Assembly (NCBI GenBank): GCA_000727475.1
Contig: KL647293.1
Location: 659,216 to 723,215, forward strand
Source: Sarcocystis neurona
Taxonomy: Eukaryota > Apicomplexa > Conoidasida > Eucoccidiorida > Sarcocystidae
Length of the DNA stretch: 64,000 bases
Direction of reading: 5' to 3'
A program made the position numbers and the translations under genes. How positions within the stretch are numbered: the stretch's first letter is position 1; every line of letters begins with the position of its first letter. Below, one piece after another: positions 1-11,945 of the stretch. A model generated the notes under the pieces. It saw only the letters and a program-made list of their open reading frames with translations, did no database searches and was not told where the DNA came from.

Positions 1-1430
1 GGTACTGCCGTCTGCCATTGCTTCCGTATTCCTACTACTGCCTTGAGGCTGTCTCCTCGAAAATGCTACCTCGTAGCTCTCCCGTTCTGCTGCTGCTTGC
101 TGTTTCTCTCGGATTACCACCACTACAACCACTCCTCTCTCCTACTAGAGGCCGCTTGCTCTATCTGTCGTCCTGCTGCTGGTTCCTGTTTCTCTCGTGC
201 CACTCCTGCTTGCTGTTCCTCTCTTGTACTGCTGCTGACGGTTTCTCTCTCCTGCTGCTGCCTGCTGCTTCTCTCTTTTGCTTGTCTACTTTCTCTCTTT
301 GTATCCTTCGCCCGAAAGCTGCTGCAGGACTCTTCGGCTCTCGATATTTTTCGGAGACTCATCTATTTATACGCCAAAGCACTCTTTACTGTAGCACCTT
401 TTTCCTTCTCCTCGGGCTTCGTATATATATATATATATATGTGCGTACGTGTGCACACGTATATATGTATGTAGTGAGTTGCTTCTCGTTGTAGGACTCT
501 TGTAGCAAGAGGCAGTGTTCGATAGACCTTTATATGTATTAGTTTTTTAAGGAGGTAGTTCTACGAGGTCTTCGACTTGCCGTTTCGTCTGCGTCCGTCA
601 GGAGGCATCGGATGCCACCGACACGTGGCTGCTGCTGTTCCTGCTGCTGCGTCAGATCCTTCCCGACTGCACGGGGGGCGGGGGGGTGATCTGCTGCTGC
701 TGCTGCTGGGACTGGGGGACTTACAGGAGGTGCTGCGCTGCTTGGTTTTTCTCGTCTCGCGCTTCTACCGGCTGCGAGTGCACTCTGTTCGCTGCTGCGG
801 CTGCGCCCGACTTCTTCGTTTCTCCCGCTCCGCCGCGGAGCTCTTGTTTGCTCCCTGTTGCTCCTTGTCCGCTGCCTTTGCTGCTGTCTGTTTGCTGCTG
901 TTGCTGCTGTCTGTTTGCTGCTGTTGCTGCTGTCTGTCTGTTGCTGTTGCTGTCTGCTTGCTGCTGTTGCTGTCTGCTTGCTGTGTTGCTGCTGCTCTTC
1001 CTCCAGCTGCCCAACACAAGAATCGACTGTCGCCCGACCCTCGCTGCCCCCCGTGCCGCTGTTGCTGTTGCTGCTGCTGCTACCCCCACTGCAAGTTCAC
1101 CGCGGCTGTCGCTTCTGTCCGTCTCCTCCTCCCCCGCTGCCGCTGCGCACGTCTGTGCCGCTCTTGCTGTTGCGCCTGCGCGTTTCTGCTGCTGTTTTCC
1201 GCAGGGGGCGTCATGGGCAGTGGCTCGCAGCTGCATGCACGGGCGGCGGCGTGACTCTCATCTGCATTCCCCACGAGAGTACGTTAAAAAGGAAAAGTGT
1301 TTTCGCTTCTGGCTGCAGGATGCTTCCCAAGTGTCTCTATACGCCTTACAAACACAAACTCTCAAAATATTTGTAGTAGAGAACTCCCTTCAGCCGGGGA
1401 GGCGGGGAGGGCCACCACTTCCACAGCAGC
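1..1430. other. CTG/pyrimidine-rich stretch, no gene resolved
   Basis: The plus strand is dominated by CTG, CTGTTG and CTGTCTG triplet-derived repeats (clearest at about 860-1000 and 1050-1085), with CT-rich runs and a short TA microsatellite at about 421-442. Open frames exist on both strands. Plus-strand frames read as Leu/Cys/Ala, minus-strand frames as Gln/Ser/Ala or Arg/Glu, which is what any CTG or CT tract gives. I find no start codon, splice pair or domain that singles out one frame. It could be an intron of a plus-strand gene or exon material of a minus-strand gene running out of the window. Confidence 0.6.
860..1000. repeat. degenerate CTGTCTGTTTGCTG tandem repeat
   Basis: A unit of about 21-24 bases built from TGCTGTCTGTTTGC plus CTGTTGCTG is repeated several times with small changes. 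It is a higher-order repeat inside the general CTG background. Confidence 0.6.
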
Positions 1431-1439
1431 GCCCCCGTG

Positions 1440-1922
1440 GAAGTTAATCGCCTTTCCTTGCTTTCTTTCCCTGTCTCCGTCTCCCTTTCTCTTTTCCTTT
1501 CCGCGTCTCTTTCTCTCCCGCCTTCCCGTCTTCTTCCTCCCCTTCTCTGTCTCCGTCTCCCTTCCTCTCTCTGTTGCTGTCTCCCTCTCTTTCTCTGTTG
1601 CTGTCTCCCTTTCCCTCTCTGCTGCTGTCTCCCTCCCTTTCGCTGTCCCCGTCTCCCCTTCTTTCGCTGTCTCCGTCTCCCTCTCTGTCGCTGTCTCCCC
1701 TTCTTTCCCCGTCTCCCTTTCCCTCTCTGCTGCTGTCTGCCTTTCCCTCTCCGTTGCTGTCCCCCTTCCTCTCTCTGTTGCTGTCTCCCTTCCCTCCTCT
1801 CTTTCTCGTCTCCCTCTCTTTCTCTCTGTCTCTGCTCTCTCTGCTCGGTCGCTGTCTCCCTCTCTCTGTTGCCCTGTCTCCCCTCTATCTGTCGCTGTCT
1901 CTGTCTCTCCTTTTCTCTCTAG
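1440..1922 (+). repeat. ~480 bp polypyrimidine tract ending at a splice-acceptor-like site
   Basis: Nearly pure C/T sequence with scattered G (CTGTCTCCCTCTCT-type units) runs for about 480 bases. It ends in TTTTCTCTCTAG at 1911-1922, an excellent 3' splice site, followed at once by sequence that stays open for thousands of bases. I infer that this is the 3' part of an intron upstream of the giant locus. The tract itself is open in plus frames as Ser/Leu/Pro, but that is composition, not evidence of coding. Confidence 0.6.
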
Positions 1923-4900
1923 AGAATCCCTATCATATATATATGTGTGTGTATGTGTGTGTGTGGGGTGGGGGGGGGATGGTCGGTTGTTGTTGCTGGC
2001 TGCTCGGTGCAGCGTTGGGCGTGCGCCGGGCGTTAGCAACTGCGGTTGGCAGCAACAGCAGCGGCAGCAGGGGCACCGGCAGCAGGGGCAGCAGCAACAG
2101 GCAGGCGCAGCAGCGCAGCAACAGCAGCCTTTGCCGCAGGCGCAGCAGCAGTGAAGCGACGGTGAAGCAGAGCAAGAAGGTAGCTGCTGGCAGGAAGCCG
2201 TTGCATCAAGCAGCCGCAGCAGAGGGCGCGAGAGACCCACCTGCCCCGGGCAGTGTCGAGGCGCTTGCTGCCGCCGCTGCCGCTGGTGCCGGGGCCACCG
2301 GCGGAGTCCCGTGCTGCAGCTGCAGCTGCGGCTGCTGCTGCTGCTTTCTCCACCGCCACTTCGCCTACGCCGCGCGGGGGACGGCGCCACTCGCTCCGTC
2401 CGCAGCAGCAGCAGCAGCACCGCCACTCGCGCCATCGGCAGCAACAGAAACAGCAGCAGCGTCCGGGCTGCGGGAGGACACAGCAGCAGCAGCACCCCGT
2501 GACCGAGGAGAGGCACAAGGAGAGCGCGGAGAAGGAGAAGTTGCAGGAGGAGCAGCAGTCGCGGAGACGTTGTTGACGCGTAGCGGCGGGGAGCCCGACA
2601 GCAGGCGAGAGACGCATCACGCCGGCTCACTCGGAGAAGCAACCGCTGCTTCTCTTCCTCGCGGTAGTGTTGCTGCTGCCGCTCCTGGCAGCGACCGCGT
2701 CGACGGTCCAGCTGCAGCAGCCGCGAGGCCCTCGGTACGCGAGCAGCAAAGCGAGACAGTAACAGCATGTGGGAGGCGTCGCATTCGTCCTGTGCGTCTG
2801 GGGTCGCAGGCCGATACTTTCTCCGCTGCTGTCTCGTCTCGTCTCTCTCCCGTCACTTCTGCTGCTGCTGCGGTTCCTCCTGCTGCCGTTCCTGGTGTCT
2901 CTTCACTTGCCGCTGCCGCTTCGTGTGCCGCTGCACCCACTGCTGCTCCTCCTGCTGCATCTTCTCTCCCTGCTGGTGCGCCTTCTGCTGCAGCGGCTTC
3001 AGCTTCTGGTGCGTCTGCTGCTGCTCTGCACCCTGCCGCTCCTGCTGGTGTTGCCAATCTGTCTGCTGCCTCAACAGCTGCTGCTGTTACCACGACTTCC
3101 TCTGCGACTGCTGCTGCAAAACTCTCTGCTGCACCTTTCCCTCCTCCTCCTCCTCCTGCGCCACGTGACGCTTCAAGGTTTGCTGTTGCTGTCTCTTCCC
3201 GTTCTGCTGCGACGTCCTGCGCGCCCGTTGCTGCGTCTTCCGCTGCTCCTGCTGCTGTTGCGTTCACTGCTGTTGCTGTTGCTTCTTCTCCGCAAAACCG
3301 CCCTCCGGACTTCAACGTTGCTGCGCGACCTGCTGCGGCAGGTGCTTCTGCCGCCATCGTCCCCGACACCGACAGCAACAGGAGTGGTCCAGAAGCCATT
3401 TCAGCAACAGGTATTGAGGAAAAACCAGCAGCAGCAGCAGCAACGACAGCAGCAGCATCCGCAGCGGCAGCGCCAAGAGTAGCATCTTCAGGAGCGACAG
3501 CTGCTACAGCACGACCTCCAGCTGAAGAAAATGAAGCAGCAGCAGCTGGCCGCGCACCCACAGCAGCAGCAGCGGCAGAAATCCGAGCAGCAGCAACAAC
3601 AGGAAGCCTAGCTACAGCTGGAGCAGCCGACCGCGCCCCCCTCACAGCAGCAGCGGGAAACCTAGCCGCAGCAGCAGGAAGCGTAGCAGCAGCAGGAGGA
3701 AGCGTGGACGCAACGGAAAGAGCAGCGAAGTTGGGTGTTTGTGGACGCGGTGAACTGTACGCAGCAGAAAATGCTGCAGCGCGGCCGGAAGTCAACGCGG
3801 TAGTAGCAGCAGCAGTTACGAGACCAAGCACTGCAGCAGCTGCTGCTTTGAAGAGAACCGCAACGGCAGCAGAGGACCTGCGCCCTCCTCCAGCATCAGG
3901 TGGGACAGGCGAAGCTGCCGCCTTTGCTGAAAAAGTGGCATCCCACGCCCAGCAGCACCAACACGCTTCCCAGCAGCAAGCCGGTCAGCAGCAGCAGCAG
4001 CAGTCGCCCGCACACCAGAGCGGCCCGGGCCGGCGTGGTGCCTCTGCTGCTGCTGCTGGTGTTGCTTCTGCCCCTGCTGCTGCTGCTCTCGCGACTGCCG
4101 CTGCTGTCTGGAGGCAGTGTTCTGCGAAAGGGTCACCTCTTCTGCCAGCGGCGCGCGCTCGCTTGCTGCGCATGCAGCTGCAGCAGCTGCAGCTCGTCCA
4201 GCGACAGCTGCAGCAGCAGGAAGAAGTAGAACCGAAGGCAGAAAAGCAGCTGCAGAAGGGCAGTCCCGGCGACCGGCGCGCAGTTCGGCAGCAGGATCCG
4301 TTTCATACACAGCAGCAGGAGCAGCAACAGCAGCAACAGCAGCAGGCGCAGCAACAGCACCAGACGCAACAGCAGCACACCATGGCGGAGCTGCGATTCG
4401 CGCGGCAGCAGCTGCAGCGTTTCCAGCAGCAGCGGCAGCATCAGCAGCAGGAGGAGACGGAGAAGGAAGAGGAGGAAATGCGTTCACGCGACCGCCGGCA
4501 GCAGCAGCGTTCACGCCGTGAGGAGGAGAAGGAACAGCAGCAGCAGCAACGGGGAGAAAGGGAATTGTCTGCTGCGGGGTTGCCTCGCGGGAGTGCGCCT
4601 GCAGGAAGGGAGCCACCGGCGTGGCAGCAGTCGCAGCAGCGACATCTCGACAGGCGTGATGTGCGGGTGCTGCTGCTGGGCGAGGCGCACCCTGCGGTGC
4701 CGCAGCAGCATCGCGCAGCGGAAGTCGCAGCAACAGCAGCGAGCCCGACCGCAGGACAGCAGCGTCGAAGAACCGCGTTGTATGTGGATCCTGCGTTCTC
4801 AGCAGCTGCGCGTGGACTCCTCAACGAGCAGCAGCATCAGCAACAGCGGCAGCCCGCGGTGCACAGAAAGCAGCAGCCGTCTTCCCGACAACAGCACCAC

Positions 4901-7900
4901 CAGCAGCCGCAGCAGCAAGCGCCGCCGCGGCAGCAGCAGCAGCCGCAGGAGTCACGTCATTTGTCGCGCGGGCAGCCTGGCGGACGGCAGCAGCTGCAGC
5001 ATACTGGAGAACGTCGTCAACAGCAGCGGCAGAGACAACAGTCGAGCAGCCAATATTCCCGTGCGTCGGAGACTGGCAGGGTGGCCGGTGCTGCTGCTGC
5101 TGTTGCTGCTTCTGATGCTGCTGCGGCTGCTGGGAGACAACTCTCGCGGAGCAGCGTTAGCAGCAGCGCTGGAGCAGCGCCAAGGCAGCGGGATGAGGAG
5201 GAAGATGAAGAGGAAGAGAAGGAAGAAGCCGCTGGTGACGGAGAAGTGCTGCTGGTGGTCAGCAGCAGCAGCCGCAGCAGCAGTGCGGAGCGAACCGAGG
5301 AGGTTGACGAGGAGACGCAGACAGAGGAGCAGGACAACACAGAGGAAGAAGAGGACTCGCAAGAAGACGACGAGCCGGTGGTGGATGCTGCTGAGCTGCC
5401 AGTAGTCGCAAGGGCAGCGCGGAGTGCAGCAACAGCAGCAGGCTCCGCTCGTGCTGCAGCTGCAGCAGCGTCGCTCCTCGCAGGGCGAATTGCGGCCGCG
5501 AGGGGCGCGCCAGAGGCCTGCATGCGTGGGGGGCTAGGGAGCAGAGCAGCAGCAGCAGCCGGAGGCAGCCGAACGGGGGAAGGGCCGAGCCTGTTACAAG
5601 CGGCTGCGGCTGCTGTCGCGCAGCTCGCCAGCAGCAGGAGAAGCGCGGCGTTCAGAGAAAGCCTTGCGTGCTTGGGACGGTGTTTGGCGCTCGAGCAAAG
5701 CGGGACGCAGAGGAGCGGGGAATGCAGAAGCAGCAGCAACAGGAATAGCAGCGGCCGCGCTTGCTCCAGCAGCTCCGGCAGTAGCAACAGCCGGACCCCG
5801 AGGATCAGCAGCGGCAGCAGCGAGCGCAGACATGGAAGCAGCAGCAGCAACAGCAGCAGCAGCAACAGCAGCAGCGGCAACCAGCGGACGGCCGGATCTC
5901 ACGCTAGCAGGGGGAGTAGCGGGAGCAGCGCAGACAGCAGCAGCGACGGCGGCGGAGCAACTCCTGGGACGGTATCAGCTGCATTGCGTGGGGAGAACGG
6001 CAACAGCAGCAGTAGCAGACGAGATCAGCAGCAGCAGCAGTCGGAGGAGGATATTCGGACTTCTCCTAAGAAGCAGGAAACGAGTTGCCCGCAGTTCTGC
6101 GGACTTTCGCTCCTCGCTGCTCCTGCTGCAGTCTTGACGCTGTCGGCTCCTGGTTGTCGAGTGAGCCACAGTAGCAGCAGCAGCAGCGTGTCAAGCGACA
6201 TTACCAGCAACTACGACCCCCCCCGATGCGACAGCAGGTGGGAGAAGAAACGGCATGCTGGCGGCAGCAGCAGAAGAGAGAGCTGCAGTCGCAGAGAAGA
6301 ACAGGGTCGCGGCAACTGCACCGGCGGCAGCAGCACAGATTGGATCGTCGGAAGCAGCACCCACAGCAGCAACAGCGATCGACACACGAAGACCGCGCCT
6401 TCTTACACTGGCAGCAGGCCGCCTAGCAACAGCAAAGTGGACAGCAGCGGCAGCAGCAAACTGAACAGCAGCAGCAGCAGTGTCCAATTGGATAGCAGCA
6501 GAACCGTCAGGAGCGGGAGCAGCAGCAGAGTTCTGTTGCTGCCTCACGTGTTGGATGCCGCTCGCGCGCAGCTTTTTCTCCACGCCGACGCATTGCAGAG
6601 GGAAAGACGTGAGAGAGAAGCACTTGCGGCGGAGAAGGACAGAAGAGCAGCAGCAGCAGCGGCTCCAGAGGGAGGACAACCCCTTCGGGCAGCAGCAGCA
6701 ATTTGTGGAACAGCAACAGCACGTGCTGACGTGCCGCTGGCTGCAGAAGCAGGGGGGGGAGGTCCAGCAATGCCAGGAGGACGACAGACAGTCGCGGCAC
6801 CGTGGGAAACAGCAGCAGATGCTACAGCTGCTGCGGTAGACGCGAGAAATGGCCCAGCAGATGCTGCAGCTGCTACGGCAGGCGCGAGGAATGGCGCAGA
6901 AGCTGGTGCAGCGGCAGAGAAACCGGAGGAAGCACCAAGCTCCGGCGAGGGAACGGCTGTGTTGGCACGTCCCGCGAAGGCAGCAGCAGGACGGTACGCA
7001 GCGACAGAAGCAGCGAAAGGACCAGCAGAAGCAGCAGCAGCAGCGCTGGATGCGTACCGGCGCACGGCAGTGGCCGAAGAAGAACCAGCTGCTGCTTCCG
7101 ACTTCCCGAGCTCCCCTGCCGCGCGACAGACGAGAAGCGGCGTGGACTGGCGCACGGGTGCTATGGCTGGCAGGTCTGCTACTGCTGCTGCCCTGTCCTC
7201 GACCGCTGGGACTGCTGCTGCTGACCTGATGTGGGAGCAGCAGCGGGCGGCCGTCGAGGCGGTTGTACAGCAGCTGCGTCGGAAGGAGAAGCAGCAGAGG
7301 CAGGACCTGCTGCGGAAGCTGCTCAGGGAGACCCTACAGCAGCAGGAGGGACAGCAAGAAAGCAGAAGAGCGAAGCAGCAGCAGGTACAGCCGGCGTTGT
7401 TTGGGGGGGCTCCCGCTGCTGCTGAGGCAGCGCAGCCAGAGGCTGCTGCTTGCCGCTCTGGTGCTGGCGCACCGTCGCTTCCCTCTGTGGACGAAGAAGT
7501 AGCAAGGAGCAACAAGGAAGTAGCTGCTGGTGTTTCATCGCGTGCTGCCCCTGCCGTTCCGGCGGGAGCGTCTGCTGCTGCCGGTGCGACGTCCCCTGCC
7601 GCTGTTCTTGTCGTTGCTACTGCTACGTCTGCTGCGGCTGCTGATGCTGCCGTCGCTTCAGACGCTGCTACGACAGCTGCTCGCGTTGCTGCAGACGCTG
7701 CTGCGGCGGCTTCCGCTGCTAAGGCTGCTGTCCCCGCTGCTGGCGCTGCTCTACCCGCTTCTGGGGCTTCTGTGCCCGCCGCTGGCGCTGCCGTCCCCGC
7801 TGCTGCTGGTGCTGCTGCTTCCGCTGCTGCTGGCGGTGCTGCCGCATGCGGTGCTGTTGCAGCTGCTGACGGCGCGTGTCCTGCGCGCTGCGCCCCGGCG

Positions 7901-10853
7901 CCTGCAGCAGCGGAAGGCCGCAGCAGCAAGACCGGGCAGGCGAGCGACGGTGGGGGGAACCGCAGCAGCAATAGCAGGAGCGGGTGCCAGACAAGCAGCA
8001 ACAGCAGCAGCGGGCGACGGGGAGCAGCAGCAGGAGCGGGAGAGTGCGGCGAGGACGGGGACTCGGATGGTGAAGCAGCAGATCGGCAGCGGAGGACACA
8101 GGCGTTGAGGAAGGCAAGTTCTTGGATCCTCAGCAGCCTCGGCAGCAGAAATTCGGACGACGATGAGGAGGAAGAAGAAGCGTCTGAAGAAGGAGACGGA
8201 GAAGCTGAAAATGAAGCAGCGCAGCAGCTACAAACAGAAGAAAGTGACAGGGAGGATCAGCCGGGCAGCGGGGGCACGTCTGGTGTCGCTGCGACCGCTG
8301 CAACAGCAGCAGCTACAACGCGAAGAGGTGCCGCCGCAGCAGCAGCAGTAGCAGGCGCACTTAAGGAGTCTGCAGCAGGGACAAGGAAAGCAGCCGGAGA
8401 GAGCAAAGAAACCGCAGCAGGAAGGGATATCGCGGGAGGCAGAGAAAAAAGCACATGGGGCAGAGAAGCAGCAAGCGGAGGCGAAGCAGCAGCAGGCAAG
8501 AGAAGCGAAGAAGAAGAAGAAACAAGAGGAGAAGGAAGAGAAGGAGGAGAAAAGGCAGCAGCACGGCGTGAAAGCTCCGACTGGGGAGGGTGGAACCCGT
8601 TTGAGCGCCGGCTGCGGCTGCTGCGGCAGATTGACGAGGCAGATACTTCGACGGAGGAAGAAGAGACAGAAGAGGACGAGGCGGAGAAGCCAACAGATAG
8701 TAGCACGGCTCCATCTGTTGCTGCTGCCGTGTTATCCTCCTCTCCTGCGGTTGCTTTTGCTGGCGGGTCCGCTGCTTCTGGTGGTTTGTCTGGTGCGGGG
8801 TCTGTTGCTGCTGCTGCTGCGCATACTTCTGCGGGTCGGTCTGCTGCTGCTGCTCCGGTTGGTGCAGCCGCGGGCTGCGCGGCCGGAGGAGCCGTTGCCG
8901 CGGCTGCTGCTCTTGCTGAGGCTCCTGCTGCTGCCGGTGCCGCTGTGGGGACTGTGGAAGAAGAGAAGAAAACGGCGGAAGAGGAGGACGGACGCGCCGT
9001 CGCGCTGGGAGGGGTGTCACCACCTGCAGCGCGCGGCGGCGCAGGAGGACGAGCAGCAGCAGCAACAGCAGGAGCAGCAGCAGCGACAGCAGGAGCACCA
9101 GTGACAGCAGGAGGAGCAGTCTCAGCAGGAGGAGCAGCAGTGGCAAGAGGAGCGTCAGCAGCAGCAGGAACGAGAGTAGGGAGCAATCGGGCGAGCGAGA
9201 GAATTCCGCGAAGCAGCGCATGCGGACGAGCTTCTTTGCCGTGGTCTGTTGGTGGAGCGGGAGCGCGAGCAGCAGGGGATGCTGCTGCAGCAGCAGATGA
9301 GACACCAGCAGGTGCAGCAGGAAGACACCGGCAAGAACGCCGAGGAAGAAGAAGCGCCACCTGCAGGAGTCGTAGCAGGAGCATAGATACGTCAGCTTCC
9401 GAAGGGGGAGGACTGAGTAGTCTTGACGGACGCGCAGCAGCAGCAGAGCGAGCCAGACGAAGAAGAAGAAGCGGGGAAGCAGGAGCAGCTGTGGCAGGGG
9501 CAACTCCAAAGCGGTGGAGAGAGAAGCACTTCCTTCCGTATTTTGCTGAGGAAGCAGAGAAGAGGCGGCCGCGACGGCGATGGAGAGAGTCTGGAGACAG
9601 CAGAAATAGACGTATGGAGAGGTTTCGCGGTAGACGTTGCAGCAGCAGCAAAAGCAGTAGACGAGGAGCGACGAAGGCTTTGCGAACATTACACCGACGG
9701 AGATTGAGAAACAAACATAAGCGATGGAGTGGTGCTTCCTACTTACGTCCGTGTTACGCTGCTGCTGCTTCCGGAGCGTCTCACATTGCCAGCGGCACAC
9801 ACTTTCCTGGTGTCAGTCCTGTCCCTGCTGCTGTTGCTGCTGCTTCTGGGCGCGCCGCTGGCGCTGCCTGCCGCTTGGAGGAGCGCCCGACGCGCAGAGG
9901 AGAACGGCGGTGGTGCTGCAGAGGCCGCAGCAACTCTCTCGGTCGCAGACAGCGGAAAGAAGAGCTGCTGCGAGAGGAGGAGGAGGAAAAGCAGCAGCAG
10001 CAGGGCCGACACGAGCGATTCTTCGGCAGTAGCAGCAGGAGCAGCAACGGCAGCTTCGAGGAGGAGAGAGGGAGCAGGAGCAGCTGTCCGTGCCGCACAG
10101 CCGTTTCCTGGCGCGAAAGGAAAAAGCGAGGAGCAGCAGCAGCAGGGGGGGGTCTCGCGGTCGCCAGTGGGGCAGCAGCAGCTGAGGAAGGACTAGCAGA
10201 TGGAGAAGCGCGACGCGGGGTTACTACAGCGTCTGAAGAAGTGGTAGCAGCAGCAGCAAGAGGGGGAAAAGCGAGAGAACATGCGCTTGTAGCTGCATAC
10301 ACACGGAGCAAGGGGATGGCCGACAGCTGCCGCAGCAGCAGGGACGTCAGCGAGTCCACGTGGAGCAGCGACAGAGGCAGCAGCAGCGCGTCGTTTGCGA
10401 CAACGTGCCGCAGCAGCAGCGACGCATGGCGACGAAGAAGCAGCCGCAGCAGGAGAGACACGCGAAGAGCAGCAACAATAGCAGCAACACGGCGGAAGAG
10501 AAAAACGTACAGCAGCGGGAGAAGCGGCAGAGCCGCAGCGGAGACCAGGCGAAGACGGAGGAGGAAGGGGCACCGACGTCGGCAGTGGCAGGAGCTCGTT
10601 GATGCCTGCAGCAGCAACAGCAGCAGGGATGAAAGCAGGAGCAGCAGCAGCAGTGGCAGCCCATATCGCAGCAGCAACAGGCGCTCCACATGGCGGCGCG
10701 TCGACAACACTGGGAGTGACGAAAGTGCTGCTGCCGCATATGCCGGTCTTCGCGACAGATATGCAACAACAGCAGCTCCTGAAGCGGTGGTGTTGCCGTC
10801 TGAAGCGCAGCTGCTGCAGCGGGACTCGCTGTCGCTTTGTGTGTCAGTGGGGG
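1923..10853 (+). CDS. giant Ala/Gln/Ser/Glu-rich hypothetical protein, partial (no first or last exon found)
   Basis: One plus frame stays open without a stop from about 1574 to 10885. The other five frames are broken repeatedly, which argues that this frame is under selection. I start it at the acceptor TCTCTCTAG (ending 1922) and end it at the donor GGGG|GTAAGC (10854), after which the frame soon stops. The product would be about 2,970 residues of low complexity. There are Ala/Gly/Thr blocks, Gln-rich coiled-coil-like stretches (around 4170-4560, MQLQQLQLVQRQLQQQEE and EETEKEEEEMRSRDRR), acidic blocks (around 5190-5400 and 8150-8250) and Ser runs. I recognise no domain. Parts may be introns: a different frame reads more naturally at 9417-9707 and 10360-10602, so the single-exon model is uncertain. 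The true start codon is unknown. Function unknown. Confidence 0.45.
6816..6896 (+). repeat. 39-base tandem duplication inside the giant locus
   Basis: Two near-identical 39-base units (6816-6854 and 6858-6896) are separated by one CAG. Both copies are open in the alanine frame of the giant locus (reading ADA...ARNG twice). In the glutamine frame the first copy carries TAG at 6837-6839 where the second has CAG. Confidence 0.75.
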
Positions 10854-11660
10854 GTAAGCAAAAGAAGAAGGAGAAGCAGCAGTAGAAAGGCATGGATAGA
10901 GAAACTGCTGCGCCAACGGACAGCTACGGGAACAGCAGGACGAGTAACAAGTCAGCGCTCCGCAGCACAGAGAAAAAGACGGAAGCAGCAACAGCAGAGA
11001 GAGAAACCGAAGCAGCAACAGAGAGGAAAGCGGCAGCGAGAGCGGAGAGAGGAGCAGCAGCAACAGCAGAGAGAGAAGCGGCAGCGACAGCAGAGAGAAA
11101 AGCAGGAGAGCAGTAGAAGCGTGGTCGCAGCAGAAGCGCGGTCGCAGCCGAAGCGCGACAGCAGCAGGCAGCAGGAGCAGGGCGTACAGAGGCAGCAGGA
11201 GCGCCTGTCACTTGCGCAGTTGTGTGGGGTAGCGGAGCCTGCAAGACCGTTGCTGCCGACCCGCGGAGTATTCGAAGAAATTCCGCAGACCAACACTGGT
11301 GCCTCGCAGCAAAATAGAAAACCACGCTTCTTCCGTTGCTGCCGCTTCCCTCTCTGCTGCTGCTGCTGCCGCTTCTCTCTCGGCTGTTGCTGCTCCTCTT
11401 CTGTTTCTCTCTCTGCTGTTGTTGCTGCTCCTGTTTCTCTCTCTGCTGTTGCTGCTGCTCCTGTTTCTCTCTCTGCTATTCCTGCTGTTGCTGCGTCCAT
11501 TTAAAATCGAGGGCGAGACGCGGGAGGCTGACGATTTCTTCGGAGGAAGAGGCAACAAACTTTTCGATCAAATGGCGATAAAATTCTGCAAGAACACGCC
11601 TATCCGCATGGGGGGTCTGCACGCGCACGCAGTGTACGGATCCCCAGGTGTACATGTATA
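10854..11660 (+). other. probable intron / Glu-Arg-Gln repeat region after the giant exon
   Basis: The stretch starts with a consensus donor (GTAAGC at 10854). From about 10965 to 11110 it carries a tandem repeat of roughly 24 bases, GCAGCAACAGCAGAGAGAGAAG-like, which reads as AERE/TAERE in one frame and QQREKR in another. From 11330 to 11505 it is pyrimidine-rich with CTGTTTCTCTCTCTGCTGTTG repeats, the usual look of a 3' intron end in this window. A coding exon may lie at about 10900-11330 (the frame with VFEEIPQTNTG near 11270), but I cannot fix its ends. Confidence 0.4.
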
Positions 11661-11945
11661 TCTATACATATAATATATATATATAATCATATATACATAT
11701 GTATACATACCCATGTAAATGTATATATATACATATATGGATACATATATATACATATATTTACACATATATATGTATATATATATCTTTATATGTATAC
11801 GTGCCTATATTTGTACATATTTATATACATCTACATATATATATATATATTTAGATAGATATATGCCTATGTGTATATATGCCTATATGATATACGTATA
11901 TATGTGGATACATATACGTGCGTATGTGTACATATGTAAGTGTTG
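11660..11945. repeat. TA / TACATA microsatellite island
   Basis: About 285 bases of ATATAT, TACATA and TATGTA steps with almost no other sequence. Open frames here encode only Tyr-Ile-type runs and are not genes. Confidence 0.85.

Noticed and set aside
123..362. Minus-strand Arg/Glu/Gln-rich open frame that looks like a coiled coil
   Set aside because: It lies opposite a CT- and CTG-rich tract. Any such tract gives charged Gln/Glu/Arg frames on the other strand, and no start or splice support exists.
3469..3900. Idea that TAG encodes glutamine, because a Gln-rich frame is interrupted by several TAGs
   Set aside because: The SNF7 and uL10 genes in the same window end at TAG where their families end, and the alanine frame is open across the same region. 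TAG is therefore a normal stop and the Gln frame is a shadow.
6544..9714. Minus-strand open frames of about 485 codons opposite the giant locus
   Set aside because: They are Ala/Leu/Ser-rich and broken by stops every few hundred codons. This fits repeat-derived shadows of the continuously open plus frame.
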